A DNA stretch of 32,512 bases from Gemmatimonadales bacterium (lineage in GTDB: Bacteria > Gemmatimonadota > Gemmatimonadetes > Gemmatimonadales > GWC2-71-9), in NCBI GenBank assembly GCA_013813875.1, contig JACCQZ010000338.1, positions 1 to 32,512 of the forward strand. The letters are read 5' to 3'. The notes beneath the pieces were generated by a model that worked only from the letters and a program-made list of their open reading frames with translations, made no database searches and was not told the origin of the DNA. Each line of letters starts with the position of its first letter. The stretch's first letter is position 1. This document shows positions 9,842 to 21,597 of this stretch, piece after piece. Made by a program: the position numbers and the translations under genes.

Positions 9842-12297
9842 ACTCCGTGTTGCAGGACGTCCGTTACGCCTTCCGCTCGCTGGTGCGGAGTCCGGGGTTC
9901 ACCCTGGCGGCGGTGCTCACGCTTGCCGTCGGGGTCGGCGCCAACACGGCGGTGTTCAGCGTGGTGCGGGGAGTTCTGCTCCGGCCTCTGCCCTACGCCG
10001 AGGCACATCGCCTGGTCTCGGTTGTGGAAGAACACGCGCAAGAGGATGTACGGCTGGCGTCGTATCCCACCTTCGAGGATTGGCGGCGACAAAGCCGAGT
10101 CTTCGACGGGTTGGCGTTTATCCGCGGATTGACGGTGAACTTCCGAAGTGCCGAGGGACCGGAACAGCTGATTGCCGGCTACGTCTCACCCGATTTCTTC
10201 CGGGTGGTGGGCGCGTCACCGGTGCTGGGCAGGCGGTTCAGCCTGGACGAGCAGCAATCCGGCGGTGCCGACGTCGCGGTCATCTCCCACACGCTGTGGC
10301 GGCGCCGCTTCGGTGGCAAAAACGCAATCGGCCGCACGATGGCGGTGGCGGACCGGACCGTCACCATCGTCGGTGTCATGCCTCTCGGCTTCAGCTACCC
10401 GGACTGGGCGGCACTGTGGATGCCGATTACGGCGCTTCCGGTGGCCGAGCGGGCAATGTTGGCGGAACGCGGCCTTCACGTGGACAGCCGGGTGATCGGC
10501 CGTCTCCGTGCCGGCCTCGACCTGGAGCGAGCGCGGGCCGAAATGAACACCCTCGCGGAACGCCTCGCCGCGGCGTACCCCGCGGAGAGCAAGGGGTGGA
10601 CTCGGGTGCAACTCGCGCCGCTCGCCGGGGAGATTCTGGGAGACACCCGCTCGCGGCTTCTCATCCTCCAGGCCACCGTCCTCCTCGTCCTGCTCATCGG
10701 CTGCGCCAACTTGGCGAATCTTTCGCTGGCCCGGGGCTCGGCTCGGGCGCGCGAGCTGGCCGTCCGTGCCGCGCTGGGTGCCAGCCGGCGCCGCCTAACC
10801 CAGCAGCTTTTGGTCGAGAGTTCCGTGCTGGCCGCGGCCGGGGCGGTGGCGGGAGTGCTCCTCGCAATCTGGGCGGTGGCGGCACTCCGATCGTCCGCGC
10901 CGGACGTCGTGCCGCGGTTGGGCGAGGTGACGGTTGATTGGCTGGTGCTCGGCTTCACCTTCCTGCTCTCCGCCGCCGCGGCAGCGGCGTTCGGCCTGTT
11001 GCCCACGCTCAGGGTTTCCCGACCTGACCTCACCGCTTCACTCACTGACGGAGGGGCGCAGGCGGGGGTGGGCGCACGAGGGAGCGGCACGCGAGGTTTC
11101 CTGATCGTGGCCGAAGTCGCCCTGGCGATGATCCTTCTCGTCGGCGCGGGGCTTCTCCTCAAGAGCTTCGCCCGTTTGCAGCAGGTGCAGGTGGGCTTCG
11201 AGACCGATCGTCTGCTCACCCTGAGAGTGATGCCGCCGTCTCCCCGCTTCGACGAGCCGGAGCAGGCGCTCGCGTTGTACCAACGTCTGCAGGAAACCGT
11301 CGCCGCCGTTCCCGGTGTCGAGGCCGTCGCCCTGACCAACCACATGCCGTTGACCGGCGCGTCCATACTGACCCAGGTGATGGTGGAGGGTCGGCCGCCC
11401 GAGGGGCGGAACGAAACGGCCGCGCTCTTCAGGACGATATCGCCCGAATATTTCGATACCATGCAGATCGCGCTGCTGAGCGGGCGTGGCCTCACCACCG
11501 CCGATCTCACCAGCACGAGCCCGTCCGTCGTCGTCAACGAGGCGTTCGTTCGAAGCTTCTGGCCCGGGGTCGACCCGATAGGCCGGCAGCTCACGGTTTT
11601 CAAATCGGTGCAGCGCCGGGCTGATTTCGGAGAGCCTCTAACTGGAACCGTCGTCGGCGTGGCGAGCAACGTCCACCACTTCGACCAGGAAACCGATCCG
11701 GTTCCCGAGGTGTACCTGCCCTATCCCCGCAATCCTCCCCGCTGGATATCCCTCGTGGTCCGCACTCGGCTGGAGCCCGATCTCATGGTCGCGCCGCTAC
11801 GCCGGGCGGTACTGTCGGTGGATCCCGACCTCCCGGTGGTGGGAGAGGATCTGTTCGCCGGTTTCGCGACGGTGGAGGAGTATCTCGCCGAGGGCCGCGC
11901 CCCGCGTACCCTTACCACCATCCTGCTGGCGGTCTTCGCAGCGATCGCGCTGCTGCTCGCGATGATCGGTCTCTACGGCGTCGTCGCGTATCTGGTGGTG
12001 CTGCGCCAGCGCGAGCTGGGGCTTCGCATGGCCCTGGGGGCGCAGCGCGCGGACGTGCTCAAGCTGGTGCTGGGGCGGACCATGCTGCTCTGCCTGGTGG
12101 GGCTCGCGCTCGGCGCCCTCGGAGCCCTGCTCCTCACCCGGTTCATGGCCAGCTTGCTCTTCGATGTCGCCCACACCGATCTCGCGACCTACGCCGTGGG
12201 CGCCCTGGCGCTCGTGGGAGTGACGCTGGCGGCATCCTACATCCCGGCGCTCCGCGCCACCCGAGTAGATCCGGTCATCGCTTTGAGGTCGGAATGA
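9838..12297 (+). CDS. ADOP/MacB-type duplicated permease P5, full length
   Basis: An 819-residue duplicated permease, start-coupled to P4. Its signature positions drift from the array consensus: helix 1 reads [12 protein letters not shown], the first FtsX core reads [13 protein letters not shown] (C289), and the second coupling segment is [11 protein letters not shown] (725-735), preceded by VLRQ rather than the usual Q-R-T/S. The linker between the halves is glycine-rich (about 403-420). The second periplasmic domain has a short basic insertion ([13 protein letters not shown]) not seen in the others. The 84-residue tail ends in ALRSE, and its last 61 nt are nearly the same as those of P4. 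This divergence suggests a different ligand or partner rather than a recent copy, although the 3' end looks homogenised. Confidence 0.95.
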   Translation: MNSVLQDVRYAFRSLVRSPGFTLAAVLTLAVGVGANTAVFSVVRGVLLRPLPYAEAHRLVSVVEEHAQEDVRLASYPTFEDWRRQSRVFDGLAFIRGLTVNFRSAEGPEQLIAGYVSPDFFRVVGASPVLGRRFSLDEQQSGGADVAVISHTLWRRRFGGKNAIGRTMAVADRTVTIVGVMPLGFSYPDWAALWMPITALPVAERAMLAERGLHVDSRVIGRLRAGLDLERARAEMNTLAERLAAAYPAESKGWTRVQLAPLAGEILGDTRSRLLILQATVLLVLLIGCANLANLSLARGSARARELAVRAALGASRRRLTQQLLVESSVLAAAGAVAGVLLAIWAVAALRSSAPDVVPRLGEVTVDWLVLGFTFLLSAAAAAAFGLLPTLRVSRPDLTASLTDGGAQAGVGARGSGTRGFLIVAEVALAMILLVGAGLLLKSFARLQQVQVGFETDRLLTLRVMPPSPRFDEPEQALALYQRLQETVAAVPGVEAVALTNHMPLTGASILTQVMVEGRPPEGRNETAALFRTISPEYFDTMQIALLSGRGLTTADLTSTSPSVVVNEAFVRSFWPGVDPIGRQLTVFKSVQRRADFGEPLTGTVVGVASNVHHFDQETDPVPEVYLPYPRNPPRWISLVVRTRLEPDLMVAPLRRAVLSVDPDLPVVGEDLFAGFATVEEYLAEGRAPRTLTTILLAVFAAIALLLAMIGLYGVVAYLVVLRQRELGLRMALGAQRADVLKLVLGRTMLLCLVGLALGALGALLLTRFMASLLFDVAHTDLATYAVGALALVGVTLAASYIPALRATRVDPVIALRSE
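12285..12297 (+). promoter_or_regulatory. Embedded ribosome-binding site and ATGA stop/start junction P5-P6
   Basis: GAGG at 12285-12288, made by the Leu-Arg codons TTG AGG of P5, sits 5 nt before the P6 ATG at 12294. That ATG overlaps the P5 TGA. Confidence 0.7.
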
Positions 12298-14702
12298 CTC
12301 AGCTACTGCGGCAGGATCTTCGCTACACCCTGCGCCAGCTGGCGCGGTCACCAGGGTTCGCCATCGTCGCCGTGCTCACGCTGGGACTCGGCATCGGCGC
12401 CAACACCGCGATCTTCAGCGTGGTGAACGCGGTGCTGCTCCGTCCCCTGCCATACGACGACCCCTCCCGGCTGATGATGGTCCGGGAAACCCGCCCGGAG
12501 GGCACGCCAGGCGTCGTCTCGTTCCTCAACTTCGCCGACTGGCGGGAGCAGAGCCGGGACTTCGAGGCGCTCAGCCTCTTTCGAGGTACCCGGCTCAACG
12601 TCGCGGGCCGCGGCGAGCCGGAACGCGTCGCCGGGGCGCTGGTGACCACCGATTTCTTCCGAGTGCTCCGGGTAACTCCGGTAGCGGGACGGCGGTTTGC
12701 CGCCGGGGAGGACCAGGCAGGGAGCGACGCAGTGGTGGTGCTGAGCCACCAGCTCTGGCAGCGACGCTTCGGCGGCGATCCCCGGGCCATCGGGCAGGTC
12801 GTGACCGTAGATGGCAAGCCGATGACCGTGATCGGCGTGGCCCCAGCGGGCTTTGATTACCCCGAGCAGTCCCAGATGTGGCTTCCGGTCAGTAACGACG
12901 CGGCGGACATCCTGGAGAACCGGGGGCTCCACGGGTATTCGGTGATCGGCCGGCTGCTGCCCGGCGTTACCGTCGAGCAGGCGCGGGTCAGGATGAGCGC
13001 TCTTGCCGCGCGTCTCGCGCAGCAGTATCCGGCCAGCAATCAGGGATGGGGCGCGATGGTGACGCCGCTGCAGGAGGCGCTGGTGGGAGATGTGCGGCCC
13101 ACTCTCCTGGTTCTCTTGGGCGCGGTCGGGTTCGTCTTGCTCATCGCCTCAGCCAACGTCGCCAACATGATGCTGGCTCGGAGCGCCGGCCGGCGCCGGG
13201 AAATTTCGATTCGGACCGCCATGGGCGCCAGCCGTTCCCGCCTCATCCGGCAGCTCCTGACCGAGAGTCTGCTGATAGCGCTTCTGGGTGGATCGGTCGG
13301 GCTTTTGCTGGCAGTGTGGGGCGCCGACGCTCTCATTTCGCTGAAACCCGACGACATCCCCGCGGCCGGTGGGGTGGTGCTCGACCGGGCGGTGCTGGGC
13401 TTTACGCTCGCGGTGTCCGTTCTCACCAGCGTGCTGTTCGGTCTGGTCCCCGCGCTCCATGCGGCGCGGCTCGACTCCGGCGCGCTGCTGCGGGAAGCGG
13501 GGCGCGCCACCGGCGGCTCCGATCGCCAACGTACCCGGCGACTGCTGGTGGTGACCGAGATCGCGCTGTCGCTTCTGCTCCTGATCGGCGCCGGACTCAT
13601 GATCCGCAGCTTCTCCAGGCTGCAGGCGGTAGATCCCGGCTTCAACCCTGCGGGAGTGCTCACCGCCCGGCTGTCGCTTCCGCCAACGCGCTACGACAGC
13701 ACCCAGGTGGTCCGCTTCTACGACCAGCTGGTGGAGAAGGTGAGGGCGCTGCCCGGGGTCTCCTCCGCCGCGGCGGTGAGCTTTGTCCCTTTGGGGCCGG
13801 CGGGCGCGCGCTATCGCTTCAACGTCGCGGGACAACCGGTGGTGGAGCCGCAGCAACGGCCGGGCGCCGACTTTTACGCGGTTACCCCGGGGTACTTCTC
13901 GACCCTGGAGATTCCCCTCCAGGCAGGCCGAGCCATGGGACCCGAAGACCGCTTCGACACTCCGGCCGTGGTGGTCATCAATCAGACGATGGCCGCCAGG
14001 CACTGGCCGGGTCAGAGCGCGTTGGGAAAGCGAATCACCTTCGGTGAGCCAGAGGAAAATGCCTGGCTGGAGGTGATCGGCGTCGTCGCCGACGTGAAGC
14101 AACGCTCGCTCGATACGGCAGTGAGACCGCAGGTCTACGCACCGGAGGCTCAGGTGGGCTGGGAGGAGATGTCGCTGGTGATCCGGACGCCGGCAGATCC
14201 CTGGTCTCTCGTACCCGCGGTGCGGCAGCAGGTCCTGGCGCTGGACCGGGATCAACCGGTCTCCGATTTCGAGACACTGGGACAGATCCGGAGCGCCTCG
14301 ATCTCGGCCGACCGGTTCAGGACGCTGCTGCTGGGAGGCCTGGCGCTGGTGGCGCTGTTGCTCGCCGCCATCGGGGTGTACGGCGTGATCGCGTACGGCG
14401 TGGCCCAACGCTCTCGCGAGATCGGCATCCGCATGGCGCTCGGCGCCCGCCAAGCCGAGATCCTGGCGCTGGTGGTCAGAGAAGCCATGGCAACGGTGGC
14501 AGTCGGCATCGTTGCCGGCGTCGTGGCCGCGTTGGCGCTCTCATCGGTACTCGAGTCGCTGTTGTACACCGTCAAGCCGGGCGACCCGCCGACGTTCGTC
14601 GTCATCTGCGTCTTGGTGTCGGCAGTGGCGCTCGCAGCCTGCGTGCTCCCGGCTCGCCGGGCCACGAAGGTAGATCCCATGCTCGCGCTGCGGACGGAAT
14701 AG
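12294..14702 (+). CDS. ADOP/MacB-type duplicated permease P6, full length
   Basis: An 802-residue duplicated permease, start-coupled to P5. The near-invariant cysteine that ends the second membrane helix is serine here ([12 protein letters not shown]286), the only such change in the array. The first coupling segment is [11 protein letters not shown] and the last is [11 protein letters not shown] (708-718), followed by 84 residues ending in ALRTE. Helix 1 carries [10 protein letters not shown] and the N-terminus matches the [15 protein letters not shown] consensus, which fixes the start. The gene stops at TAG, and a 19-nt gap separates it from P7. This is one of the few places in the array without an overlap, and its terminal Arg codon is CGG rather than AGG. 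Confidence 0.95.
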   Translation: MTQLLRQDLRYTLRQLARSPGFAIVAVLTLGLGIGANTAIFSVVNAVLLRPLPYDDPSRLMMVRETRPEGTPGVVSFLNFADWREQSRDFEALSLFRGTRLNVAGRGEPERVAGALVTTDFFRVLRVTPVAGRRFAAGEDQAGSDAVVVLSHQLWQRRFGGDPRAIGQVVTVDGKPMTVIGVAPAGFDYPEQSQMWLPVSNDAADILENRGLHGYSVIGRLLPGVTVEQARVRMSALAARLAQQYPASNQGWGAMVTPLQEALVGDVRPTLLVLLGAVGFVLLIASANVANMMLARSAGRRREISIRTAMGASRSRLIRQLLTESLLIALLGGSVGLLLAVWGADALISLKPDDIPAAGGVVLDRAVLGFTLAVSVLTSVLFGLVPALHAARLDSGALLREAGRATGGSDRQRTRRLLVVTEIALSLLLLIGAGLMIRSFSRLQAVDPGFNPAGVLTARLSLPPTRYDSTQVVRFYDQLVEKVRALPGVSSAAAVSFVPLGPAGARYRFNVAGQPVVEPQQRPGADFYAVTPGYFSTLEIPLQAGRAMGPEDRFDTPAVVVINQTMAARHWPGQSALGKRITFGEPEENAWLEVIGVVADVKQRSLDTAVRPQVYAPEAQVGWEEMSLVIRTPADPWSLVPAVRQQVLALDRDQPVSDFETLGQIRSASISADRFRTLLLGGLALVALLLAAIGVYGVIAYGVAQRSREIGIRMALGARQAEILALVVREAMATVAVGIVAGVVAALALSSVLESLLYTVKPGDPPTFVVICVLVSAVALAACVLPARRATKVDPMLALRTE

Positions 14703-14721
14703 GCGTCCGACTGAGAACCCA

Positions 14722-15129
14722 ATGATCCACGGACTTCGGCATGACCTGAGCTACTCTCTCCGCCGGATGGCGCGCTCGCCCGGCTTCGCCGCGCTCGCCG
14801 TCATGATGCTGGCGTTCGGCATCGGCGGCACCACCACGATCTTCACCCTGATCAACACCCTCTTTCTGCGGCCGCCCGCTCACGTACGGGAGCCCGATCG
14901 GCTGGTGGCCGTGTACACCAGCGACTTCAGCGGCCCCGCGTTCGGCACCTCGTCCTATCCCGACTATGTGGACTTCGGCCGCGCGGGCAATCTGCTCTCG
15001 GGGCTGGCGGCTTACACACCGCGTCCTTTCAGTCTCTCCACCGATGGATCGGGGATCCGTACCTTCGGCGAAACGGTGAGCGACAACTACTTCTCCGTGC
15101 TCGGGGTAAAGCCCGCGCTCGGGAGGTGA
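14722..15129 (+). CDS. N-terminal piece of split/deleted permease P7
   Basis: This 135-residue frame carries the permease N-terminus (DLSYSLRRMARSPGF), membrane helix 1 with the divergent motif GGTTTIFTLINTLFLRP, and the first part of periplasmic domain 1. It stops immediately after [10 protein letters not shown], a segment that in intact neighbours is followed by some 150 more residues before the CANVANLL helix. The next frame resumes much later in the protein. It is therefore a fragment produced by an internal deletion with a frame change. Whether the short product is stable is unknown. The helix-1 motif suggests that P7 belongs to a different permease subclade from its neighbours. Confidence 0.8.
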   Translation: MIHGLRHDLSYSLRRMARSPGFAALAVMMLAFGIGGTTTIFTLINTLFLRPPAHVREPDRLVAVYTSDFSGPAFGTSSYPDYVDFGRAGNLLSGLAAYTPRPFSLSTDGSGIRTFGETVSDNYFSVLGVKPALGR

Positions 15130-16781
15130 CCGTCCTTCCGGAGCGCGCCACCCGGGTCCCGCCGCAGATGCGCGGCTCCGTCTCCCGGTTCATGGCGCTG
15201 CTGCTCGGCATCTCGGCGCTGGTGCTCGTCATCTGTTGCGCCAACGTGGCCAATCTGCTTCTGGCACGGGCTACGGCCCGGCGGCGCGAGCTGGCCACCC
15301 GGCTCGCCATCGGCGGCAGCCGGGCTCGCGTGGTGCGCCAACTGCTGACCGAGGGCCTGGTGCTCGCGGTACTGGGGGGGTCGGCTGGGGTGCTCCTGTC
15401 GCTCTGGGCCACCGATATGCTCTCCGGCCTCAGGCCGCCGGTTCCCGTTCCGGTGGTGCTCGACTTCACCATTGACTCTCGAATCCTGCTCTTCAGCCTC
15501 TGCGCCACCGTGCTCACCACGCTGGCGTCGGCTCTGGTGCCTGCGCTTCGCGCCACCCGGCTGGAGGCTGGTGCGGGCCTCCGCATGGAAGCGGCCGGCG
15601 CCACCGAGCGCCACGGACGCTTTGGCCTCAGGGACGGACTGGTGATCGCCCAAGTCGCGGTGTCGCTGGTGGTGCTGGCTGCCGCTGGGCTCTTTCTCAC
15701 CAGTCTTCGCAACGCCACCCGGATTGATCTTGGATTCAGCGCCGAACGCGCGGCACTGATGCAGGTCGAGCTCGGGATCCAGGGCTACGACGAGCCGAAG
15801 GGACGACAGTTCTACGCCGGCCTCGAGCGCCGGGTGCGGAGCATTCATGGGGTAGAGGCGGCGAGCCTGGCGGAGATCGTGCCTCTGGGGATGGCGCGGC
15901 AGCGGCGCGGAATTTCGGTGGAAGGGTACCAGCCTGGTCAGGGCGAGGAGATGGAGTTCGGCACCAACACGGTGGGCACCGACTACTTCAAGACTCTGGG
16001 AATTCCGCTCCTCCGAGGCCGGGCGTTCGACGAGCGGGACCGGGAGGGCGCCCCGCCGGTGGCTATCGTCAACCAGACTTTCGCCGATCGTTTCTGGCCG
16101 GGCGCGGATCCGATCGGCCGGCGATTCTCCTCCGGGAAAGGCGGCACGCTCGAGGTGATCGGCGTGGCGGCGAACGGAAAGTACGTGTCGCTCGGCGAAG
16201 AGTCCCAGCCCTACTTCTACCAGCCTTTCCTGCAGACCTACGAGCCCGACATGGTGCTTCAGGTGCGCGCGGCCGGAGAGCCGCGCGAACTGCTGGCCGC
16301 GCTCCGGGCCGAGGCGAAGGTGCTCGACCCCGATCTGCCGGTGGAGTTGACTACCCTCGACGAGCATCTGGGATACGCGGTGCTCCCCCAACGGCTCGGC
16401 GCCACCGTCCTCGGCGCCTTCGGAGGCATCGGGGTGCTGCTCGCCGCGCTGGGGCTCTATGGAGTCATGTCGTACGCGGTGTCGCAGCGAACAGCGGAGA
16501 TCGGTGTCCGGATGGCGCTCGGCGCCTCGGCGGGAGACGTGCGCCGCATGGTCGTGCGCCGCGGGATGTTGCTGGCGCTGCTGGGAATTGGGCTTGGGCT
16601 GGCGGGAGCGGTGGCCGCCACCCGCCTGCTCTCCGGCTTTCTGGTCGGAGTCCGCTCCACCGACCCGGCTAATCTCGGAGCAGTGGTCTTCCTGTTCGCG
16701 ATGGTGGCGCTGCTGGCCAGCTCGCTCCCCGCGCACCGGGCGGCGCGGCTCGATCCCATGCGGGCGCTGAGGACGGAATGA
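15126..16781 (+). CDS. C-terminal piece of split/deleted permease P7
   Basis: This 551-residue frame starts at GTG 15126 in a GTGA overlap with the preceding fragment. It resumes at [19 protein letters not shown], leading into [12 protein letters not shown] (37-48), and then runs intact through both FtsX modules, periplasmic domain 2, [11 protein letters not shown] and the standard 84-residue tail ending in ALRTE. Compared with P3, about 115 residues (roughly 345 nt) of periplasmic domain 1 are missing between the two pieces and the frame changes. Seven of the eight membrane helices are retained here. The best reading is a decaying permease gene. A functional two-chain permease or an assembly deletion cannot be excluded. 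Translation of P8 is coupled to its stop. Confidence 0.8.
   Translation: MTVLPERATRVPPQMRGSVSRFMALLLGISALVLVICCANVANLLLARATARRRELATRLAIGGSRARVVRQLLTEGLVLAVLGGSAGVLLSLWATDMLSGLRPPVPVPVVLDFTIDSRILLFSLCATVLTTLASALVPALRATRLEAGAGLRMEAAGATERHGRFGLRDGLVIAQVAVSLVVLAAAGLFLTSLRNATRIDLGFSAERAALMQVELGIQGYDEPKGRQFYAGLERRVRSIHGVEAASLAEIVPLGMARQRRGISVEGYQPGQGEEMEFGTNTVGTDYFKTLGIPLLRGRAFDERDREGAPPVAIVNQTFADRFWPGADPIGRRFSSGKGGTLEVIGVAANGKYVSLGEESQPYFYQPFLQTYEPDMVLQVRAAGEPRELLAALRAEAKVLDPDLPVELTTLDEHLGYAVLPQRLGATVLGAFGGIGVLLAALGLYGVMSYAVSQRTAEIGVRMALGASAGDVRRMVVRRGMLLALLGIGLGLAGAVAATRLLSGFLVGVRSTDPANLGAVVFLFAMVALLASSLPAHRAARLDPMRALRTE
16769..16781 (+). promoter_or_regulatory. Embedded ribosome-binding site and ATGA stop/start junction P7-P8
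   Basis: CTG AGG ACG GAA TGA of P7 supplies GAGG at 16769-16772, 5 nt upstream of the P8 ATG at 16778. The coupling signal is intact even though P7 itself is deleted upstream. Confidence 0.7.
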
Positions 16782-19165
16782 CGAGCTCGGCGCTGAGGGA
16801 TCTGCGCTATGCGGGCCGCCGACTGCTGCGGAGTCCAGGATTCACCGCCACGGCGGTGCTCACGCTGGCGCTCGGTATCGGCGCCAACACCGCCATCTTC
16901 AGCCTGGTGGACGCGGCGTTGCTGCGGCCCCTGCCGTTCCGAGAGCCTGATCGCCTCGCTGTGTTGTGGGAAAGCCAGCAGGCTCAGGGCAAGGAGCGGG
17001 AGAAAGTCTCCGCCGCGAACTTCCTCGACTGGCGGCGGGAGAGCTCGGTGTTCAGCGATCTGGCCGCCTGGACTCACTGGGGGCGGGCGGTTACCGGAGC
17101 GGGGGAGCCCGAGGAGCTCTCGGTCATCCGCGCCTCGGCCAACCTCTTCGACTTGCTCGGGGTACAGCCCGAGCTGGGTCGGGGGTTCCTGTCGGAGGAA
17201 GAGACACCCGGACGGGAGCGGGTAGTGGTGCTGAGCCACGCGCTCTGGACCCAGCGTTTCGGCGCCGAGCCCGGGGTGCTGGGCCGAACGCTGACGTTGG
17301 ATGGGGAGCCCTATCAGATCGTCGGGGTGATGCCCAGCGGGTTCCGCTTTCCAGGCGATGAGTCGGTTGCCCTCTGGTCGCCGCTGGCGTTCGATGCCTC
17401 CGAGCTGGTCACTCGGGCGGAGCGCCGGTTCGACGTGCTCGGAAGACTGGGGCCAGGCATCTCGCTCCAAGAGGCCCGAGCCGAGCTCGGCAGCGTCGCT
17501 GGACGTCTGAGTAAGGAGCATGCGAAGACCAACGCCGGCTGGAGCGTTACACTCGAGCCGGCGGCAGAAGTGGCCTCGGCGGGAAGCCGCGGAATACTGG
17601 CGATGCTTCTCGGTACGGTGGCGTTTGTGCTGCTCATCGCCTGTGCCAACGTGGGCCACCTCTTTCTGGCGCGGGCGGTGGACCGGGAGCGGGAGATGGC
17701 CATCAGGGCCGCGCTCGGAGCCGGCCCGTCGCGTCTCGCCCGGCTGGTGCTGCTGGAAAGCGGCCTGGTGGCGGCCGGTGGGGCCGCGCTGGGCGTGGTG
17801 CTCGCGTCGTGGGCCGTGCCCGCCATCCTCGCGCTCGACCCCGGCGTGCTCCCGGCGTGGCAGCCGGCGCGGCTCGACGGGCGAGTGCTGCTGTTTACCA
17901 CCGCGCTACTGGTGTTCACCACGGTCGCCTGCGGGGTTCTTCCCGCTCTCCAGTCCGCCCGCGCCGACCTTCGAGTTCCCCGCCGGCCCCGCCTCCGGCA
18001 GGGGCTCATCATCGGCGAGGTGGCGCTGTCCGTCGTCCTGCTGATCGCCGCCGGCCTCCTCCTGCGCAGTCTGCACCGGCTGCAGCAGGTGGATCCCGGG
18101 TTCGACCCGGAGCATGTGCTCGCGGCGACGATTTTCCTTTCCGGTTCCCGCTACGATGACGACGCCAGGCAGGCGGCTTTCTTTTCCGACCTGATCGGCC
18201 GCCTGCGCGCGGTACCCGGCGTCGAGGCCGCCGGGGCGGTGACGACGCTGCCGATGAATCCGGTGGGCATTGACTACGATCTGCCGTTCTCCGCCGGCGG
18301 ACAGCCGCCGTCCACGGCGGCCGAGGAGCAGCAGGTGGACTTCCGGGTGGCCAGCGAGGACTACTTCCAGGTCATCGGCATACCGCTCCTGCGCGGGAGG
18401 CCGTTCACGGCGGCCGATCGCGCAGGAACGCCCAGGGTGGTGGTGGTCAATGAAACGCTGGTCCGGCGGCTGTTTCCCCGAGAGGATCCGGCCGGACGGC
18501 AGGTCTGGCTCGGCGGCGGAATGGGGCAGGCCACGATCGTCGGTGTAGTCGGCGAGGTGCGCCACCGCGGTCTCGACGCCCGGCCGCGCCCTGAGATGTA
18601 CGTCCCCTTTCGCCAGTACCCCCACGGCGGAATGACGGTAGTGGTGCGCACCATTTCCGATCCGGCGGCGCTGGGCCGCGCCGTCAAAGAGCAGGTCTAT
18701 GCCCTCGATCCATCGCAGCCGGTCAACGACCTGATCACGCTGCCGCAACTGCTGGCGCTGTCGGTCTCGCCCCGCCGCTTCAACCTGCTGTTGCTGGGCG
18801 CCTTTGCCGCGCTCGCGCTGGTACTCGCGGCCATCGGCGTCTATGGCGTCATCGCCTACTCGGTGAGCCAGCGGACTCGGGAGATCGGGGTCCGCATCGC
18901 GCTCGGCGCCGGTGGGCGGGAGATCCGTCGCGCCGTCTCCCGCCCTGGGCTGACGCTCACGCTGGCGGGGGTTCTCCTCGGATCGGCCGCGGCTTGGGCT
19001 CTCACCCGGCTGCTCGGGAACGAGCTGTACGAGATCAGTCCGCACGATCCGCTCACCTTCGCCGCCGTCGCCCTGCTCATCTTGGGTGTGGCATCGGCAG
19101 CGTGCGAGGTTCCGGCGTGGCGCGCCAGCCGTACCGATCCGCTTATCGCTTTGAGGTCGGAATGA
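16778..19165 (+). CDS. ADOP/MacB-type duplicated permease P8, full length but shortest
   Basis: At 795 residues this is the shortest intact member. The missing length is mainly in the linker between the two halves: the usual glycine-rich stretch containing LKEGGR is replaced by a short basic run ([12 protein letters not shown]). Helix 1 reads [10 protein letters not shown]. The first FtsX core is [11 protein letters not shown] (from C289), with [11 protein letters not shown] as coupling segment. The second coupling segment is [11 protein letters not shown] (701-711), followed by 84 residues ending in ALRSE. The start is fixed by the ATGA overlap and the [16 protein letters not shown]-terminus. 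It should be a complete eight-helix permease; its substrate is not recognisable. Confidence 0.95.
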   Translation: MTSSALRDLRYAGRRLLRSPGFTATAVLTLALGIGANTAIFSLVDAALLRPLPFREPDRLAVLWESQQAQGKEREKVSAANFLDWRRESSVFSDLAAWTHWGRAVTGAGEPEELSVIRASANLFDLLGVQPELGRGFLSEEETPGRERVVVLSHALWTQRFGAEPGVLGRTLTLDGEPYQIVGVMPSGFRFPGDESVALWSPLAFDASELVTRAERRFDVLGRLGPGISLQEARAELGSVAGRLSKEHAKTNAGWSVTLEPAAEVASAGSRGILAMLLGTVAFVLLIACANVGHLFLARAVDREREMAIRAALGAGPSRLARLVLLESGLVAAGGAALGVVLASWAVPAILALDPGVLPAWQPARLDGRVLLFTTALLVFTTVACGVLPALQSARADLRVPRRPRLRQGLIIGEVALSVVLLIAAGLLLRSLHRLQQVDPGFDPEHVLAATIFLSGSRYDDDARQAAFFSDLIGRLRAVPGVEAAGAVTTLPMNPVGIDYDLPFSAGGQPPSTAAEEQQVDFRVASEDYFQVIGIPLLRGRPFTAADRAGTPRVVVVNETLVRRLFPREDPAGRQVWLGGGMGQATIVGVVGEVRHRGLDARPRPEMYVPFRQYPHGGMTVVVRTISDPAALGRAVKEQVYALDPSQPVNDLITLPQLLALSVSPRRFNLLLLGAFAALALVLAAIGVYGVIAYSVSQRTREIGVRIALGAGGREIRRAVSRPGLTLTLAGVLLGSAAAWALTRLLGNELYEISPHDPLTFAAVALLILGVASAACEVPAWRASRTDPLIALRSE

Positions 19166-19167
19166 TG
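19153..19167 (+). promoter_or_regulatory. Embedded ribosome-binding site and ATGATG junction P8-P9
   Basis: GAGG at 19153-19156, from the TTG AGG codons of P8, lies 5 nt before ATG 19162 and 8 nt before the second in-frame ATG at 19165. Both ATGs overlap the P8 stop codon. Confidence 0.68.
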
Positions 19168-21597
19168 GAATCCCTGTTGCAGGACCTCCGGTACGCCTTG
19201 CGCGGTCTGCGCCGCCGGCCCGGCTTCAGTGCCATCGTAGTGCTCACCCTGGCGCTGGGCATCGGCGCCAATACCGCGATCTTCAGCGTGGTGCACGGCG
19301 TACTGCTCCGCCCGCTGCCTTTCCACCAGCCGGAAGGTCTGGTGGTCGCGCGCGAAGTCTATGGCGAAGGCAGCGTGGGCACGGTGAGCGGCCCCAACTT
19401 TCTCGACTGGCGCGGGCGCGCCAAAGCCCTCGAGGGGCTCACCGCCTACCGCTACCGAACCATGGCGCTGGTGGGCTCCGGCGAGCCGGAGGAGATCGCG
19501 GCCTCCATGGTGGCGGCCAACTTCTTCGATCTTCTCGGCGTGGCTCCGGCGCTGGGACGGGGATTTGCCACGGGCGAGGACCAGGGGCAGCCGACGGTCG
19601 CCGTCATCAGCGATGGGCTCTGGCGGGCGCGTTACGACGCCGACCCCGAGGTGCTCGGGGAGGTGATCACTCTGAGCGGAGCTCCGTACACCATCATCGG
19701 AGTGGCGGCTCCCACCTTCGCCTTCCCCGGCCGAGCCCAGATCTGGGTCCCCCTCGGTTTCGGTGTGGCCCAGTCCACCGAGCGAAGCTCGCACTCGTAC
19801 GACGTGGTAGGACGCCTCCAACCCGGAGTGGCGCTGGAGCAGGCGCAAGCAGACCTGGCCGGGGTCGCCCGCGACCTGGAGCGGGAATACCCGGAGTCGA
19901 ACGCCGGCCGCGGAGTTGTGCTCATTCCGCTCGCCAGCGACACCCTGGGCGCGGTCCGTCCCACTCTTCTGCTGCTCTCCGGGGCGGTGGCGTTCGTCCT
20001 TCTCATCGCCTGTGCCAACGTGGCCAACCTCTTCCTGGCACGAGCGGCAACACGGCAGCGGGAGCTCGCCATCCGCTCGGCCCTGGGTGGCAAACGCTGG
20101 CGGCTCGCCCGGCAGGTGTTGGCCGAGTCCGTCCTGCTGGCGGTGGGAGGCGGCGTGCTGGGCCTGCTGCTCGCTTCCTGGCTGGTAGATCTACTGCTGG
20201 TACTGCGTCCTCCAGGCATTCCGCGCCTGCAGGAAGTATCGGTGGACGGCACCGTGCTTCTCTTTACCCTCGTGGTCTCGGTTACGGTGGGACTGCTTTT
20301 CGGACTGGTTCCGGCCCTCGCCATGGCGGGCCAGGATCCGGCCGATGCGTTTAGGGCCGAGGGTCGCGGCAGCAGCCAGGGCCCTCGCCGAGCCCTCTTT
20401 CGGAACGCCCTCGTGGTGGCTCAGGTGTCCCTGGCGCTGGTGCTGCTCGCCGGCGCGGCGCTCCTGGTCGTGACCGTCCGCCGCTTGGGTGCCATAGACC
20501 CGGGCTTCGACCCGGCGGGCGCCGTCTCCTTCCGGTTGAGCATTCCAGCGGCCAAGTACCCCGACGAGCCGCGGTATCAAGGGTACGTCGCCAGACTGCT
20601 GGAGCAGTTGGAGGCGATTCCCGGAGTTGGTGCCGCCAGCGCGGTGTTCCACCTGCCGCTCGGCGACGGCGACGTAAATGGCGACTTCTCCATCGCGGGC
20701 CGAGAACCGGCGGCGCCCGGTCAGGAAGCGCTGGCCGGCTATCGCCTGGTCGGTGGCGACTACTTCGCCGCCATGGGAGTTCGACTCCGCGGCGGCCGCT
20801 TCTTCCAGCGCGGCGACGGGGCAGGCTCCCAGCCGGTCGCGATCGTCAGCGAGGCGCTGGCCCGGAAATACTTCGCCGGCGAGAACCCGCTGGGCCAGCG
20901 GATCGCCTTCGGGGACGGCAGCGACGGCGCCCGGTGGTATGAGATCGTCGGAATGGTGGCCGACGTGAAGCACCTCGGGCTCACCGTCACTCCCGGTCCC
21001 GAGCTGTACGTGCCGCTGTCCCAACTGCAGCCGGATCTGTGGAGCATCTTCGCTCCGATTTCACTCTCCTTCATCGTTCGCGGGAACGGTGGCGCCGAGG
21101 CACTGACAGCGGCTATCCGGGCCGCGGTTCGCGCCGTAGATCCGGAGCAGCCGATCGCCCGCCTGCGGGAGACCGGTGAGCTCATCGCCGATGCCGTGGC
21201 CAACCAGCGGTTCGGCATGATGCTGCTCACCCTCTTTGGCGCGCTGGCGCTGACGCTCGCGACCGTGGGGGTCTACGGCGTCATGGCTTACACCGTGAGT
21301 CAGCGAACCCGGGAGCTGGGGATCCGGCTGGCGCTGGGGGCCGGTGCCGCGTCGGTACGATCGCTGGTCCTGCGCCAGGGACTCGGGATAACGCTCGTGG
21401 GCATCGCCGTCGGTCTTCTCGGCGCGCTCGGCCTCAGCCGACTGCTGGGTGGGCTGCTCTACGGCGTCAACACCACCGATCCGCTGGTGCTCGGCGCCGT
21501 TACTCTCCTCTTGATCGTCGCCTCAGTGGCCGCCTGTGCCGTCCCCGCGGCACGGGCCACCCGGGTGGACCCGATCGAAGCCCTCCGGAGCGAATAG
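19162..21597 (+). CDS. ADOP/MacB-type duplicated permease P9, full length
   Basis: An 811-residue duplicated permease. The frame is open further upstream within P8, but ATG 19162 (or the adjacent ATG 19165) gives the family start [20 protein letters not shown]. Helix 1 carries [10 protein letters not shown] and the first FtsX core is [11 protein letters not shown] (from C284). A hydrophobic stretch ([14 protein letters not shown]) replaces the usual short strand late in periplasmic domain 2. The last coupling segment is [11 protein letters not shown] (717-727), with an 84-residue tail ending in ALRSE. It stops at TAG and P10 begins at the very next base. The codons CGG AGC near its end place GGAG at 21588-21591, 6 nt before the P10 ATG. 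Confidence 0.95.
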   Translation: MMESLLQDLRYALRGLRRRPGFSAIVVLTLALGIGANTAIFSVVHGVLLRPLPFHQPEGLVVAREVYGEGSVGTVSGPNFLDWRGRAKALEGLTAYRYRTMALVGSGEPEEIAASMVAANFFDLLGVAPALGRGFATGEDQGQPTVAVISDGLWRARYDADPEVLGEVITLSGAPYTIIGVAAPTFAFPGRAQIWVPLGFGVAQSTERSSHSYDVVGRLQPGVALEQAQADLAGVARDLEREYPESNAGRGVVLIPLASDTLGAVRPTLLLLSGAVAFVLLIACANVANLFLARAATRQRELAIRSALGGKRWRLARQVLAESVLLAVGGGVLGLLLASWLVDLLLVLRPPGIPRLQEVSVDGTVLLFTLVVSVTVGLLFGLVPALAMAGQDPADAFRAEGRGSSQGPRRALFRNALVVAQVSLALVLLAGAALLVVTVRRLGAIDPGFDPAGAVSFRLSIPAAKYPDEPRYQGYVARLLEQLEAIPGVGAASAVFHLPLGDGDVNGDFSIAGREPAAPGQEALAGYRLVGGDYFAAMGVRLRGGRFFQRGDGAGSQPVAIVSEALARKYFAGENPLGQRIAFGDGSDGARWYEIVGMVADVKHLGLTVTPGPELYVPLSQLQPDLWSIFAPISLSFIVRGNGGAEALTAAIRAAVRAVDPEQPIARLRETGELIADAVANQRFGMMLLTLFGALALTLATVGVYGVMAYTVSQRTRELGIRLALGAGAASVRSLVLRQGLGITLVGIAVGLLGALGLSRLLGGLLYGVNTTDPLVLGAVTLLLIVASVAACAVPAARATRVDPIEALRSE

